This document shows, one piece after another, positions 6,750 to 13,307 of a DNA stretch of 16,351 nt; the stretch's first letter is position 1, and the number at the start of each line of letters is the position of its first letter. Below the pieces are notes generated by a model that was given only the letters and a program-made list of their open reading frames with translations, did no database searches and had not been told where the DNA came from. Origin of the DNA: Candidatus Desantisbacteria bacterium CG2_30_40_21 (GTDB lineage: Bacteria > UBA9089 > CG2-30-40-21); the NCBI GenBank assembly GCA_001873945.1, contig MNYI01000176.1, positions 1-16,351 of the forward strand, given 5' to 3'. The position numbers and the translations under genes were made by a program.

Positions 6750-7403
6750 TTATTTTACTATCTCCGATGCAATTACCCCAGAAACAACAGCAAAACCAAT
6801 AAAGAAACTCACCCCCTTAGCCAGATTATTCTGTTTTTGAAGTTGGGCTATCTCTTGCTTTTGAGCATCAACAGTTGCTTCAAGCTCAGCCAACTTTATA
6901 TGAAGCTCCTGGATAGCACTGACAAGCATCTTGCATTCTTCTTCCCTTTCTCCAAGCTCTGTCTGAAGGCGATATAACTCCTCTTCCTTTTGAGCAATAA
7001 GGGCAGCGACATCTTTCTCTCGAATAGCAGATTTTTCCTGAAGCTTCATCATCTCTTCTTTAAGGTTAATTATCTTTTTTATTTTATCCTTTTTTTCGCT
7101 AACCATATCATTCAGCCTTGTTTGCAGAGCATTATCCAGCTTTTTGGCATCACGATAGCCAATGGCTAATTTTTCTTTTGGATATATCAAATCCGGGTTG
7201 GTAAAAACATTGTACTTCTTAAAGTCTGGCCATAAAGCAGGCGAACGGTAATATTTGCCTGACAAATCCCACAGTGTATCCCCTTTTTTAATGATAATCG
7301 TTTCAGCGTTTTTATCCTTAACCCGTATCTTTGCCTCCAAATTAGCTGGTCGCGGTATAATTATAGCTGCTACGAATAATACTAACCAGAACCATTTTCT
7401 CAT
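6750..7403 (-). CDS. LysM-domain coiled-coil envelope protein
   Basis: A 217-residue protein. Residues 1-24 are a signal sequence or anchor (MRKWFWLVLFVAAIII). A LysM peptidoglycan-binding domain follows at about 35-82, with the hallmark IIIKKGDTLWDLSGKYY and a C-terminal NPDLIYPKEKL. Residues about 88-195 are a charged heptad-type coiled coil rich in E, K, L and Q. A hydrophobic, glycine-containing helix at 197-213 (GVSFFIGFAVVSGVIA) ends the protein. This suggests a periplasmic protein that binds the cell wall through LysM and is held in a membrane, possibly as a wall-spanning spacer; no enzyme domain is present. GGAGGG lies eight bases before ATG7403. The stop codon is inside the 9-bp duplicate flanking a MITE-like element, so the last residues may have been affected by the insertion. 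Confidence 0.8.
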   Translation of the reverse strand: MRKWFWLVLFVAAIIIPRPANLEAKIRVKDKNAETIIIKKGDTLWDLSGKYYRSPALWPDFKKYNVFTNPDLIYPKEKLAIGYRDAKKLDNALQTRLNDMVSEKKDKIKKIINLKEEMMKLQEKSAIREKDVAALIAQKEEELYRLQTELGEREEECKMLVSAIQELHIKLAELEATVDAQKQEIAQLQKQNNLAKGVSFFIGFAVVSGVIASEIVK

Positions 7404-7510
7404 GAAATTCTCCCTCCTTTTTTCGATTTTGCAATAATGATATTATGCTTAGCCGATGTCATAAATTGCGTTTTCGCTGGTCTACATTATTACTCACTAA
7501 ATAAATCTAG

Positions 7511-7588
7511 ATTCCTGCCGGAGTTTATCCTCGTGAAAACGGGGGCAGGAATGACGCGTTGTTCAGATTCGCAATAATACATTATTGC
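7511..7588. repeat. Small palindromes in the gap upstream of the LysM gene
   Basis: The 245-bp gap 7404-7648 holds two inverted repeats: ATTCCTGCC (7511-7519) with GGCAGGAAT (7544-7552), and GCAATAAT-AC-ATTATTGC (7571-7588). The first resembles widespread intergenic palindromes with an ATTCCTGC core. No open frame of note and no convincing promoter were found here. Confidence 0.5.
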
Positions 7589-7648
7589 TCACCTTGCGAG
7601 CCATTGCTCTTGTTGATTAATTCTCACCCCGAGAAAAATCGCAATTCC

Positions 7649-7939
7649 CTACCGTCCACTGTAACAATTTGTTAGATTATTGGTTGCATTCGAAAGTAAG
7701 TGACACACTTCAATACCATCATCTAACTCCTTCCAGTATATAGCAAAACCTCCTGGCTCAAGCGACCATTTAGTTCGTTGCTTCGGAGTGGCTTTTGCTA
7801 ACCAATCTAACCACTTAAATTGATCTATTGCCACACTTATCGCTCTGCCATCACTAAGGGAAACACAAAGTGTGTTTCCAACAAAATAGACATCAATTGC
7901 TCCAACTTCTTCTATCACTCTATTTGCTAAAGTAACCAT
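7649..7939 (-). CDS. DUF2442-family protein, partner of a DUF4160 protein
   Basis: A 96-residue protein. The pattern VYFVGNTLCVSLSDGRAISV, then a WLDWLAKATPKQRTKW stretch and GFAIYWKELDDGIEV is the usual layout of DUF2442 proteins (short beta-strands, a W-x-L segment, then IxWxxLDxDI). It starts at an ATG lying 20 bases inside the end of the DUF4160 gene, with GGAGG about six bases upstream inside that gene, so the two are translationally coupled. DUF4160 and DUF2442 genes are frequent neighbours and are regarded as a candidate toxin-antitoxin-like pair. I see no enzymatic motif. Confidence 0.8.
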   Translation of the reverse strand: MVTLANRVIEEVGAIDVYFVGNTLCVSLSDGRAISVAIDQFKWLDWLAKATPKQRTKWSLEPGGFAIYWKELDDGIEVCHLLSNATNNLTNCYSGR

Positions 7940-8153
7940 TCCACACCTCCAATAATCTATCCTGATTCTGGCGTGTTAACTTCAAAATACGATTCAGTTC
8001 AACTGAATTATAGCCATGATTGTATTCTATTGCCACAGATTGAAGCCAAATTTTAGCCTCATTTCCACTATGCAAAACATGGACATGTGGTGGTTCGTTT
8101 ATATCCGAAGAATAGAACCGAAATTTATAACTGTCAATTACAGTTGTCGGCAT
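7920..8153 (-). CDS. DUF4160-family protein
   Basis: A 77-residue protein. MPTTVIDSYKFRFYSSDINE, PPHVHV, EAKIWLQSVAIEYNHGYN and LNRILKLTRQNQDRLLEVWN are the family landmarks: an N-terminal hairpin, the PPHxHV motif, then a helix with a C-terminal EVWN. ATG at 8153 was chosen because DUF4160 proteins normally begin MPT and AAAGG lies about eight bases upstream; a GTG three codons further upstream is the alternative. The histidine-containing PPHVHV motif is the likely functional site, but the activity is unknown. It is the first gene of a two-gene unit with the DUF2442 gene. Confidence 0.8.
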   Translation of the reverse strand: MPTTVIDSYKFRFYSSDINEPPHVHVLHSGNEAKIWLQSVAIEYNHGYNSVELNRILKLTRQNQDRLLEVWNGYFSK

Positions 8154-8209
8154 TACGAACACCTTTCAGTTTTGGATAAACCTTTATTGTTTATATTACG
8201 ACAGGCGGT

Positions 8210-8369
8210 TGTTACGGAATAAGAATTGACATGAGAGGCATACAATGTTGTCCATATTCCGTAGGGACATCCCCTTGTGGGTGTCCGTCCTTTGCTGTTG
8301 CGATCATTGGATGCATTTTATACGGATAGGAACAAGCCCTGTCCCTACGACAATTTTAGTTCCGTAACA
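8210..8369. repeat. 160-bp nested inverted-repeat element upstream of the DUF4160 gene
   Basis: The outer ends TGTTACGGAA (8210-8219) and TTCCGTAACA (8360-8369) are exact inverted repeats. Flanking CAGGC and GCCTG extend the similarity after a small indel. An inner pair, CGTAGGGACA (8260-8269) and TGTCCCTACG (8340-8349), is nested within. Positions 8260-8288 repeat 1254-1282 at 27 of 29 bases. No open frame. It fills most of the gap between lgt and the DUF4160 gene (8154-8393) and looks like a non-autonomous palindromic element. Confidence 0.7.
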
Positions 8370-8393
8370 GCCTGACGAGAGACTAACAAATAA

Positions 8394-9167
8394 CTAACTA
8401 CAAATATTATCCTCATCAACACCTATCTTCTTCGCCTTTATCCACAGCACTACCCCACATATTCCAATGAGTACACTTATCAGTTGAGCACCATTAAATC
8501 CAAGGAAAATAGAAGCAGAATCTCCCCGCAGATACTCAATTCCAAAACGAAATAAGGCATGAAGTATGAGATATAAGGAACAGATTTTCCCATTAAATCC
8601 TGGTTTTACCATAGTAAGGATTATAAAGATAATTATACCTGCGATTGAAAGATAGACCTGTGTAGGGTGGACAGCAATATGACCAAAGAATTGAGTAGCA
8701 GGGGCACCCTCTGGAAAATATACCCCAAATGGAAGGTTTGTTGGATGCCCATAACAGCATCCATGCAAAAAGCACCCAATCCGTCCAATTGCCTCACCAA
8801 TGGCTACAGATGGACCAAAAATATCAGCTATCTTAAGCACAGACAATTTATACTTCCGCAGATAGCATAGCATGGTAATTACAGCAAAGATAAATCCCCC
8901 ATAAAACACAAAGCCTGTCCTGGAAAACACAATCTCTACAGGATGCCTTATATACCATTCAAGGTTGTCCATTACATAAAAAAGTCTTGCCCCAACAAGG
9001 GAGGAGATTAACAGATAAACACCTATATCCATAATGACCTTTGTATCTATTCCAGAACAAGCAGCCTTTCTTTGTGCCAGATATATTCCTATTGCAAAGG
9101 CTGTGGCAAACATTATACCATAGGAATAAATAGTTATATGTCCAATGCTAAAAAGGATAGGATGCAT
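8394..9167 (-). CDS. lgt: Prolipoprotein diacylglyceryl transferase
   Basis: A 257-residue polytopic inner-membrane enzyme that transfers diacylglycerol from phosphatidylglycerol to the lipobox cysteine, the first step of lipoprotein maturation. It shows the family motifs IYSYGIMFATAF near the N-terminus, GRIGCFLHGCCYG (128-140, with the essential Arg129), HPTQVY (167-172) and FRFGIEYLRGD (206-216). The phenylalanine-rich FVFYGG replaces the FHGG of E. coli, as in many other phyla. ATG9167 was chosen for AGGAG six bases upstream; an upstream in-frame start seven codons earlier would fall in the Shine-Dalgarno region. lspA, the enzyme acting right after Lgt, is encoded just upstream across a 174-bp repeat-filled gap. 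Confidence 0.95.
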   Translation of the reverse strand: MHPILFSIGHITIYSYGIMFATAFAIGIYLAQRKAACSGIDTKVIMDIGVYLLISSLVGARLFYVMDNLEWYIRHPVEIVFSRTGFVFYGGFIFAVITMLCYLRKYKLSVLKIADIFGPSVAIGEAIGRIGCFLHGCCYGHPTNLPFGVYFPEGAPATQFFGHIAVHPTQVYLSIAGIIIFIILTMVKPGFNGKICSLYLILHALFRFGIEYLRGDSASIFLGFNGAQLISVLIGICGVVLWIKAKKIGVDEDNICS

Positions 9168-9190
9168 TTTCTTCTCCTGTATTTGCAAAG

Positions 9191-9254
9191 TTTATGGGTT
9201 TATAGGTTTATGGGTTTATAGGTTTATGGGTTTATGGGTTTATGGGTTTATAGG
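9191..9254. repeat. 8-bp tandem repeat, eight copies of TTTATRGG
   Basis: Eight contiguous copies of TTTATGGG or TTTATAGG occupy 9191-9254 with no indels, between lspA and lgt. This uniform array is a likely site of length variation. It lies 23 bases upstream of the lgt start codon, in the 5' side of the lgt message. Confidence 0.95.
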
Positions 9255-9263
9255 TTGGAGAAA

Positions 9264-9339
9264 CATCAACCCATCAACCCATCAACTCATCAACCAACCC
9301 ATCAACTCATCAACCAACCCATCAACTCATCAACCAACC
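9264..9339. repeat. Inverted companion tandem array (CATCAACC unit, then 20-bp unit x3)
   Basis: Two copies of CATCAACC (9264-9279) are followed by three exact copies of the 20-mer CATCAACTCATCAACCAACC (9280-9299, 9300-9319, 9320-9339). The unit CATCAACC is the reverse complement of GGTTGATG, one base from the GGTTTATG unit of the neighbouring array. The two blocks are thus inverted relative to each other and could fold into a long hairpin. The array ends two bases before the lspA stop. Confidence 0.9.
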
Positions 9340-9341
9340 CT

Positions 9342-9800
9342 CTACTCCAGATTACTTTTCTTTGCTGTCATAAAATCTATCAACATCATACCAACACCCA
9401 CACAAATTATGGAATCTGCCAGATTAAAGGCTGGCCAGCGATAATTATTATAACCTATGTCAATAAAATCAATCACACTGCCAAAGGCTATTCGATCCCA
9501 AAGGTTTCCCAATGCCCCACCAAGAATAAGCCCTATAGCTATTTGAATCCATATATTACCCTTGGGAATACTCTTCCAATAATATAACAGAATGCAAATG
9601 ATAATGATGGTTGTAATAATAAAAAAGTTTTTATTGTTAGGAAATAACCCAAAGGCTATCCCCTGATTTTTGATGCAGGAAAGATAAAAAAAATCATGCC
9701 ATATAGAGATACTTTCTCCTTCCTGCATAGTAGACAAAACAAAAAATTTGGTTATTCTATCCAGAATAACTCCCAAAGCCATAACCCCAAAGGTTATCAT
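9342..9800 (-). CDS. lspA: Lipoprotein signal peptidase (signal peptidase II)
   Basis: A 152-residue inner-membrane aspartic protease that removes the signal peptide from diacylglyceryl-prolipoproteins after Lgt has acted. It has four membrane helices and the conserved blocks LDRITK (Asp14), KNQGIAFGLF (44-53), GGALGNLWDR (94-103), VIDFIDI and PAFNLADS. The catalytic aspartates are Asp111 and Asp129, spaced as in E. coli. ATG9800 was chosen because a very strong GGGAGGGGG lies about eight bases upstream and it gives the normal family length; an upstream ATG at 9848 would add 16 residues with no clear ribosome site. It is probably in one transcript with the DksA-like gene upstream and lgt downstream. 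Confidence 0.95.
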   Translation of the reverse strand: MITFGVMALGVILDRITKFFVLSTMQEGESISIWHDFFYLSCIKNQGIAFGLFPNNKNFFIITTIIIICILLYYWKSIPKGNIWIQIAIGLILGGALGNLWDRIAFGSVIDFIDIGYNNYRWPAFNLADSIICVGVGMMLIDFMTAKKSNLE

Positions 9801-9856
9801 TCTTATTATCCCCCTCCCTGATTTTAATATTATAAACATTCCTACCAACTGAACGA

Positions 9857-10237
9857 CTATTTATTATTTCCCTTTCCCTTAACCTTTTTACACTCAATAC
9901 AGAAATGTGCATATGGTATTACATCTAAACGAGCCTCTGGTATTTCTTTTCCACATTCTTCACATATCCCGTAATTTCCATGCTCAATTCGATACAAGGC
10001 TTCATCTATTTCAAACAAGGTATCACTAAGGGTTGAAATAATACGGATATTCTTTTCCTTTTCATTTGTATCAGCAGCCAAATCAGCCAGATGCAAGGAA
10101 TATGCAGAAAGATCCCCTGATTCCTCCTTTTGAGAACCATGTAGATAGTCTGTTTCTAATTCCTTTTTCTCCAAAACATGAGATTCCTGAAGTTCTATAA
10201 GATTTTCTCGATATAGATCCAATTTTTCTTTTTTCAT
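9857..10237 (-). CDS. DksA/TraR C4-type zinc-finger protein
   Basis: A 126-residue protein. A helical N-terminal half (1-88, charged, with DLSAYSLHLADLAADT) is followed by a C4 zinc finger: Cys92, Cys95, Cys113 and Cys116 in CEECGKEIPEARLDVIPYAH then CIEC, spacing C-x2-C-x17-C-x2-C. In E. coli, DksA binds the secondary channel of RNA polymerase with ppGpp; shorter relatives such as YteA in Firmicutes are less well understood. The aspartates at the DksA coiled-coil tip are not clearly conserved, so I do not call it true DksA. GGAGG lies nine bases before ATG. In many bacteria a gene of this family sits next to lspA, as here. Confidence 0.85.
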   Translation of the reverse strand: MKKEKLDLYRENLIELQESHVLEKKELETDYLHGSQKEESGDLSAYSLHLADLAADTNEKEKNIRIISTLSDTLFEIDEALYRIEHGNYGICEECGKEIPEARLDVIPYAHFCIECKKVKGKGNNK

Positions 10238-10280
10238 GATACTATGCCTCCATAATTTATTGTAGGGAGCAGATATTACT

Positions 10281-10298
10281 GGGCAGGTTTACCTGCCC
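10281..10298. repeat. Hairpin GGGCAGG-TTTA-CCTGCCC spanning the ispF stop codon
   Basis: A 7-bp GC-rich stem (10281-10287 with 10292-10298) whose 4-base loop contains the TAA of ispF (10289-10291 on the minus strand). The same GGGCAGGT / ACCTGCCC arms form the core of the terminator at 13308-13350, so it belongs to a dispersed palindrome family. No T-run follows, so termination is uncertain. Confidence 0.6.
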
Positions 10299-10771
10299 GC
10301 CCTTGTATTCACACTAACCACTGCATAAGCTGCCATAGCCTGATTAGTACCAATAATGCCAAGCCCTTTAGCCGTAGTTGCTTTAATGCTAACCATCTCT
10401 GCTTCTACCATCAAGCTATCAGCAATATTTTGTCTCATCTGTTGAATGTAATTACTCAACTTTGGTAATTCTACTACAACAGAAACATCTGCATTATTAA
10501 TTGCAAATCCTTTGGAATGTAAGAATTCTACGCATCTATTCAGCAAAACCATGCTGGATATACCCATCAATTCTGGTTCCCCAACCCCAAATTGAACACC
10601 AATATCCCCTGCAGCAATTGCTCCAAGCAGGGCATCAATTAAGGCATGGACAATAATATCTGCATCAGAGTCTCCAAGTAATCCCAGATGATATGGTATT
10701 TTTACCCCACCCAACACAAGGTCACAGCCCTCAACTAATTCATGAATATCATATCCAATCCCTACACGCAT
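10289..10771 (-). CDS. ispF: 2-C-methyl-D-erythritol 2,4-cyclodiphosphate synthase with altered active-site residues
   Basis: A 160-residue enzyme that cyclises CDP-ME 2-phosphate to MEcPP, a step of the MEP isoprenoid pathway. The zinc ligands are intact: Asp8 and His10 (GYDIHEL) and His42 (ADIIVHAL), numbered as in E. coli. Asp56 and the trimer core (GDIG, KATT, GLG) are present. Several usually conserved residues differ: His34 is Asp (GDSDAD), the FPDTDP loop reads FGVGEP, the metal-binding Glu135 is Lys (KATTAKGLG), and the GRGEG segment is GTNQA, losing Arg142. The last residues and stop fall in a palindromic repeat. AGGGG lies about six bases before ATG10771. It follows ispD in the usual order. 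Confidence 0.9.
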   Translation of the reverse strand: MRVGIGYDIHELVEGCDLVLGGVKIPYHLGLLGDSDADIIVHALIDALLGAIAAGDIGVQFGVGEPELMGISSMVLLNRCVEFLHSKGFAINNADVSVVVELPKLSNYIQQMRQNIADSLMVEAEMVSIKATTAKGLGIIGTNQAMAAYAVVSVNTRAGR

Positions 10772-10783
10772 GATTCACCCCTT

Positions 10784-10909
10784 GAAAAGTGAAAAGTGAA
10801 AAGTGAAAAACGAAGAAATTCATGGAGTTGTTTTTTCTAAAAAAATAATTTATGTTTTTACCTTCACTTTTCGTTTTTCACTTTTCGTTTTTCGTTTTTC
10901 ACTTTTCAC
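10784..10909. repeat. Inverted blocks of AAAAGTG/AAAAACG repeats between ispF and ispD
   Basis: The left block (10784-10815) is GAAAAGT units ending AAAAACGAAG. The right block (10862-10909) carries the complement, CTTCACTTTTCG followed by TTTTTCACTTTTC units. The two are complementary over about 25 bases and could form a long hairpin, with AT-rich spacer 10816-10861 between them. The right block extends past the ispD stop, supplying its TGA (10899-10901). Confidence 0.85.
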
Positions 10910-11591
10910 TTATTCTAATCATCGCCTCAGCCATCCTCAAGTCAAACGGCGTAGTAATCTTTATGTTTTTATCCTCTCCATCAACAACCCTGACCTCAAA
11001 CCCTGCCCATTCTACAATTGAGGCATCATCTGTACCATAGAATTCCTCATTTATCGCCTTATCGTAACAATCTCTTAGTAATTTAGCCTTAAATGCTTGA
11101 GGGGTTTGAACAGCCCACAACATACTGCGATTTAATGTCTGCATGACCTTATAGGATTCATCCACCATTTTTATGGTATCCTTTACCCTGACACCGGTAA
11201 TAGCTGCTCCGTATTCCATGGCAGCAGCAACCGTTTTCTCTATAACAATAGAAGAGATAAACGGTCTTGCACCATCATGGATTAGCACTATGTCTGTATC
11301 CTCTGGCAATGTCTTTAAGCCACAATACACTGAATCCTGTCGCTCAATCCCGCCTTCAACAATATCAACCACACCATCAAGTCCATAGGCTTTGACAATC
11401 TCTTGCCATGAATAATCAACCATTCCATTTCCAACTACCAATCCCACTCCATTGATTAGAGGAGAGGCAGTAATATTTTTTAAGGTGTAAAAAAGCAAGG
11501 GGCGACCCAATATCTCAAGGTAAGGCTTTTGCACCTTACTTCCCATTCTCTTGCCTTGTCCAGCAGCAACAACAATAGCATAAACCTTCAC
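10899..11591 (-). CDS. ispD: 2-C-methyl-D-erythritol 4-phosphate cytidylyltransferase
   Basis: A 230-residue enzyme that couples MEP to CTP to form CDP-ME, the step two before IspF. It has the nucleotide-binding loop AIVVAAGQGKRMGSK (Arg15, Lys22), GGIERQDSVYCGL (80-92), VLIHDGARPF (102-111), NRSMLWAVQTPQAF (Arg155), YGTDDASIVE (185-194) and the closing NIKITTPFDL (Lys211). These are all expected IspD landmarks and the length is normal. The start is a GTG at 11591 with AGGGG about nine bases upstream. The C-terminal SEK and stop are encoded by the AAAAGTG repeat block, which may have trimmed or extended the native tail. It follows the YacL-like gene by 47 bases. Confidence 0.95.
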   Translation of the reverse strand: MKVYAIVVAAGQGKRMGSKVQKPYLEILGRPLLFYTLKNITASPLINGVGLVVGNGMVDYSWQEIVKAYGLDGVVDIVEGGIERQDSVYCGLKTLPEDTDIVLIHDGARPFISSIVIEKTVAAAMEYGAAITGVRVKDTIKMVDESYKVMQTLNRSMLWAVQTPQAFKAKLLRDCYDKAINEEFYGTDDASIVEWAGFEVRVVDGEDKNIKITTPFDLRMAEAMIRISEK

Positions 11592-11618
11592 CTGAAAACA
11601 CCCCTATTTCAACGAGCC

Positions 11619-11633
11619 AAGACGACTCGTCTT
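11619..11633. repeat. Short palindrome AAGACGA-C-TCGTCTT
   Basis: A perfect 7-bp inverted repeat with a single-base centre, in the 47-bp gap between the YacL-like gene and ispD. It is the kind of short palindrome seen repeatedly in this window; no other copy of this version was found here. No T-run follows it, so it is unlikely to be a terminator. Confidence 0.4.
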
Positions 11634-11638
11634 CACTT

Positions 11639-12631
11639 CTATGCCCCTTCCATTCTGGTAAATATCATCCGTCCTGCTGTGGTTTGCAGCACAGAGGTAA
11701 CGATAGTCTTAACCCTGCGACCGATATAGTCATGTCCATTGTCCACAACTACCATTGTTCCATCATCCAGATAACCTATCCCCTGACTATATTCCTTACC
11801 TTCCTTGATGATATGCACCTGCATTTCTTCTCCGGGAAGAACCACAGGCTTTAATGCCTCAGCCAATTCATTTATGTTCAGGATGCCCACACCCTCTAAT
11901 TGAGCTAACTTATTCAGGTTAAAATCATTGGTCATGACCTTTGCCTTTAATTCCTTGGCTAAGCAGAGGAGTTTACTATCAACCTCTCTTACATCTGGAT
12001 AATCTATCTCTGAAATCTCAATATTAATCTCAGGCCTTTTTTGCATCTTATGCAAGATATCCAGCCCTCGCCGACCACGAGTCCTCTTTAAGGAATCTGA
12101 AGAATCAGCAATCCGTTGTAATTCCAATAAAACAAATCTGGGAGCAATCAATGTTCCTGAAACAAACCCTGTTTCACATATATCCTCTATTCGACCATCA
12201 ATAATTACACTGGTATCAAGTATCTTTTTATCCCAATTATTTAAGGCAGTCGTTTTTCCAGAAGATATGGACGGATGTGTAAACATCTCCAGCATCTCAT
12301 ATTTTCTGATAATACCGATCATTAGCCCTATATATCCCATACCCAGATTCAACCCTAACTGCCAGCCACTTATCTCTTTTAGCTGAGGAATACCCAGCAA
12401 GCACAGACTCAACAGATTAGCCAGAGCAAGACCAATAATAAGACCAATTCCCCCGGATATAATACCCCTGCTTGAAAGCCTCTGTATAAATATCTCTATT
12501 GTTACAAATACACCGCTTATCACCATGGCAATGATAATAGCAGGGAACAATATCCCATAAGCTTGCCCAACAAGATATCCAACAATTATCGAAATAATCA
12601 CAAAAAGTATTCTAATACTCAAAAGAACCAT
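11639..12631 (-). CDS. yacL: YacL-like membrane PIN/TRAM-domain protein
   Basis: A 330-residue protein. Residues 1-108 form four membrane helices. A PIN nuclease domain follows at about 135-256 with its acidic residues in place: Asp139 (KKILDTSVIIDGR), Glu170 (LLELQR), Asp218 (VDSKLL) and Asp236 (TNDFNL). A C-terminal TRAM RNA-binding domain spans about 262-326 (GEEMQVHIIKEG, then YLDDGTMVVVDN). This is the architecture of Bacillus YacL, a putative membrane-bound ribonuclease. The gene order yacL-ispD-ispF also matches Bacillus, which supports the assignment; the RNA target is unknown. The ribosome site is near-perfect (AAGGAGGTGA). Confidence 0.9.
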   Translation of the reverse strand: MVLLSIRILFVIISIIVGYLVGQAYGILFPAIIIAMVISGVFVTIEIFIQRLSSRGIISGGIGLIIGLALANLLSLCLLGIPQLKEISGWQLGLNLGMGYIGLMIGIIRKYEMLEMFTHPSISSGKTTALNNWDKKILDTSVIIDGRIEDICETGFVSGTLIAPRFVLLELQRIADSSDSLKRTRGRRGLDILHKMQKRPEINIEISEIDYPDVREVDSKLLCLAKELKAKVMTNDFNLNKLAQLEGVGILNINELAEALKPVVLPGEEMQVHIIKEGKEYSQGIGYLDDGTMVVVDNGHDYIGRRVKTIVTSVLQTTAGRMIFTRMEGA

Positions 12632-12652
12632 TTTTTCTCACCTCCTTATTGA

Positions 12653-12667
12653 ATTCGTAAGCATTCA
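12653..12667. repeat. Dispersed word ATTCGTAAGCATTCA
   Basis: Matches TTTCGTAAGCGTTCA at 13261-13275 in 13 of 15 bases. Both copies lie in short gaps flanking carD, so they are probably fragments of one dispersed repeat family and not a coding signal. Confidence 0.4.
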
Positions 12668-12677
12668 AACAATTATC

Positions 12678-13163
12678 CTAATTCTGTGCCAATATAGTAC
12701 TAACCATTATATTTGCTTGTTCCAATCCAATGTCCTGAACAAAGGCAATCTCACTGGTAATTGCACTGCAAGCTGTTTCAAATAAGCGTTTTTCTGCTGA
12801 AGAAAGCCCTTTTTCCTTATTTCGGCAAAAAAGATTTTTTGTAACCTCAGCGACCTTATAGATACATCCTGTCTTCATCTTTTCTAAGTTAGTCTGATAC
12901 CTTGCCTTCCAATCTTGAATGATAGGGATTTGTGAATTTTCCAATACATCCATTACCCTATTCATATCATCCTTTTCTATAATCTTGCGAAGTTTCATCT
13001 GTTCTTTGATTGGCATAACAGGCACCATTACCTTCATTCCACCTATTAATAACCTTACAATATAATACCTTTGTAACTCTCCAAGAACGGTATGTTCTTC
13101 TATAGCATCAATTACTCCTGCCCCATAAAGGGGATAAACAACCTTATCTCCAGTATTAAACAT
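12678..13163 (-). CDS. carD: CarD-family RNA polymerase-binding transcription regulator
   Basis: A 161-residue protein. Its N-terminal RID domain (about 1-60) has the family signature MFNTGDKVVYPLYGAGVI then IGGMKVMVPVM, the Tudor-like fold that binds the RNA polymerase beta subunit. The C-terminal region (about 65-161) is helical and basic; in mycobacterial CarD it contacts promoter DNA upstream of the -10 element and stabilises open complexes. Start ATG13163 was chosen for AGGAG ten bases upstream. An ATG at 13202 would lie at or before the predicted transcription start of the consensus promoter (13205-13233), so it cannot be the start of that message. carD heads the yacL-ispD-ispF run. Confidence 0.9.
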   Translation of the reverse strand: MFNTGDKVVYPLYGAGVIDAIEEHTVLGELQRYYIVRLLIGGMKVMVPVMPIKEQMKLRKIIEKDDMNRVMDVLENSQIPIIQDWKARYQTNLEKMKTGCIYKVAEVTKNLFCRNKEKGLSSAEKRLFETACSAITSEIAFVQDIGLEQANIMVSTILAQN

Positions 13164-13204
13164 CAAATTATTTCTCCTTTTTCCCAGTATTTCAACCTTC
13201 ATTC

Positions 13205-13233
13205 ATTATAACATAAAAGGTATGATAAGTCAA
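13205..13233 (-). promoter_or_regulatory. Consensus sigma-70-type promoter for carD and downstream genes
   Basis: On the minus strand, TTGACT (13233-13228) and a perfect TATAAT (13210-13205) are separated by exactly 17 bases. Transcription would start near 13198, giving a leader of about 35 bases to the chosen carD start. It lies just beyond the thiC terminator, so the carD operon starts independently. Confidence 0.85.
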
Positions 13234-13260
13234 AGGAAAAATAATTGTTTGGGCTATATA

Positions 13261-13295
13261 TTTCGTAAGCGTTCAGATGTCAGCTTATTAAGCTG
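13261..13295. repeat. Repeat word plus palindrome CAGCTTA-T-TAAGCTG upstream of the carD promoter
   Basis: TTTCGTAAGCGTTCA (13261-13275) is shared with 12653-12667. It is followed by a perfect 7-bp inverted repeat (13281-13295). It lies between the thiC terminator and the carD promoter and has no open frame. Confidence 0.45.
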
Positions 13296-13307
13296 TCAGT
13301 CAAGACA

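Noticed and set aside
9264..9339. CRISPR-like regular spacing
   Set aside because: The 20-bp units are contiguous with no unique spacers, and no cas genes are present; it is a plain tandem array.
9145..9587. Plus-strand open frames over the lspA-lgt gap
   Set aside because: Their sequence is translated tandem repeats plus antisense lspA; no domain or ribosome site supports them.
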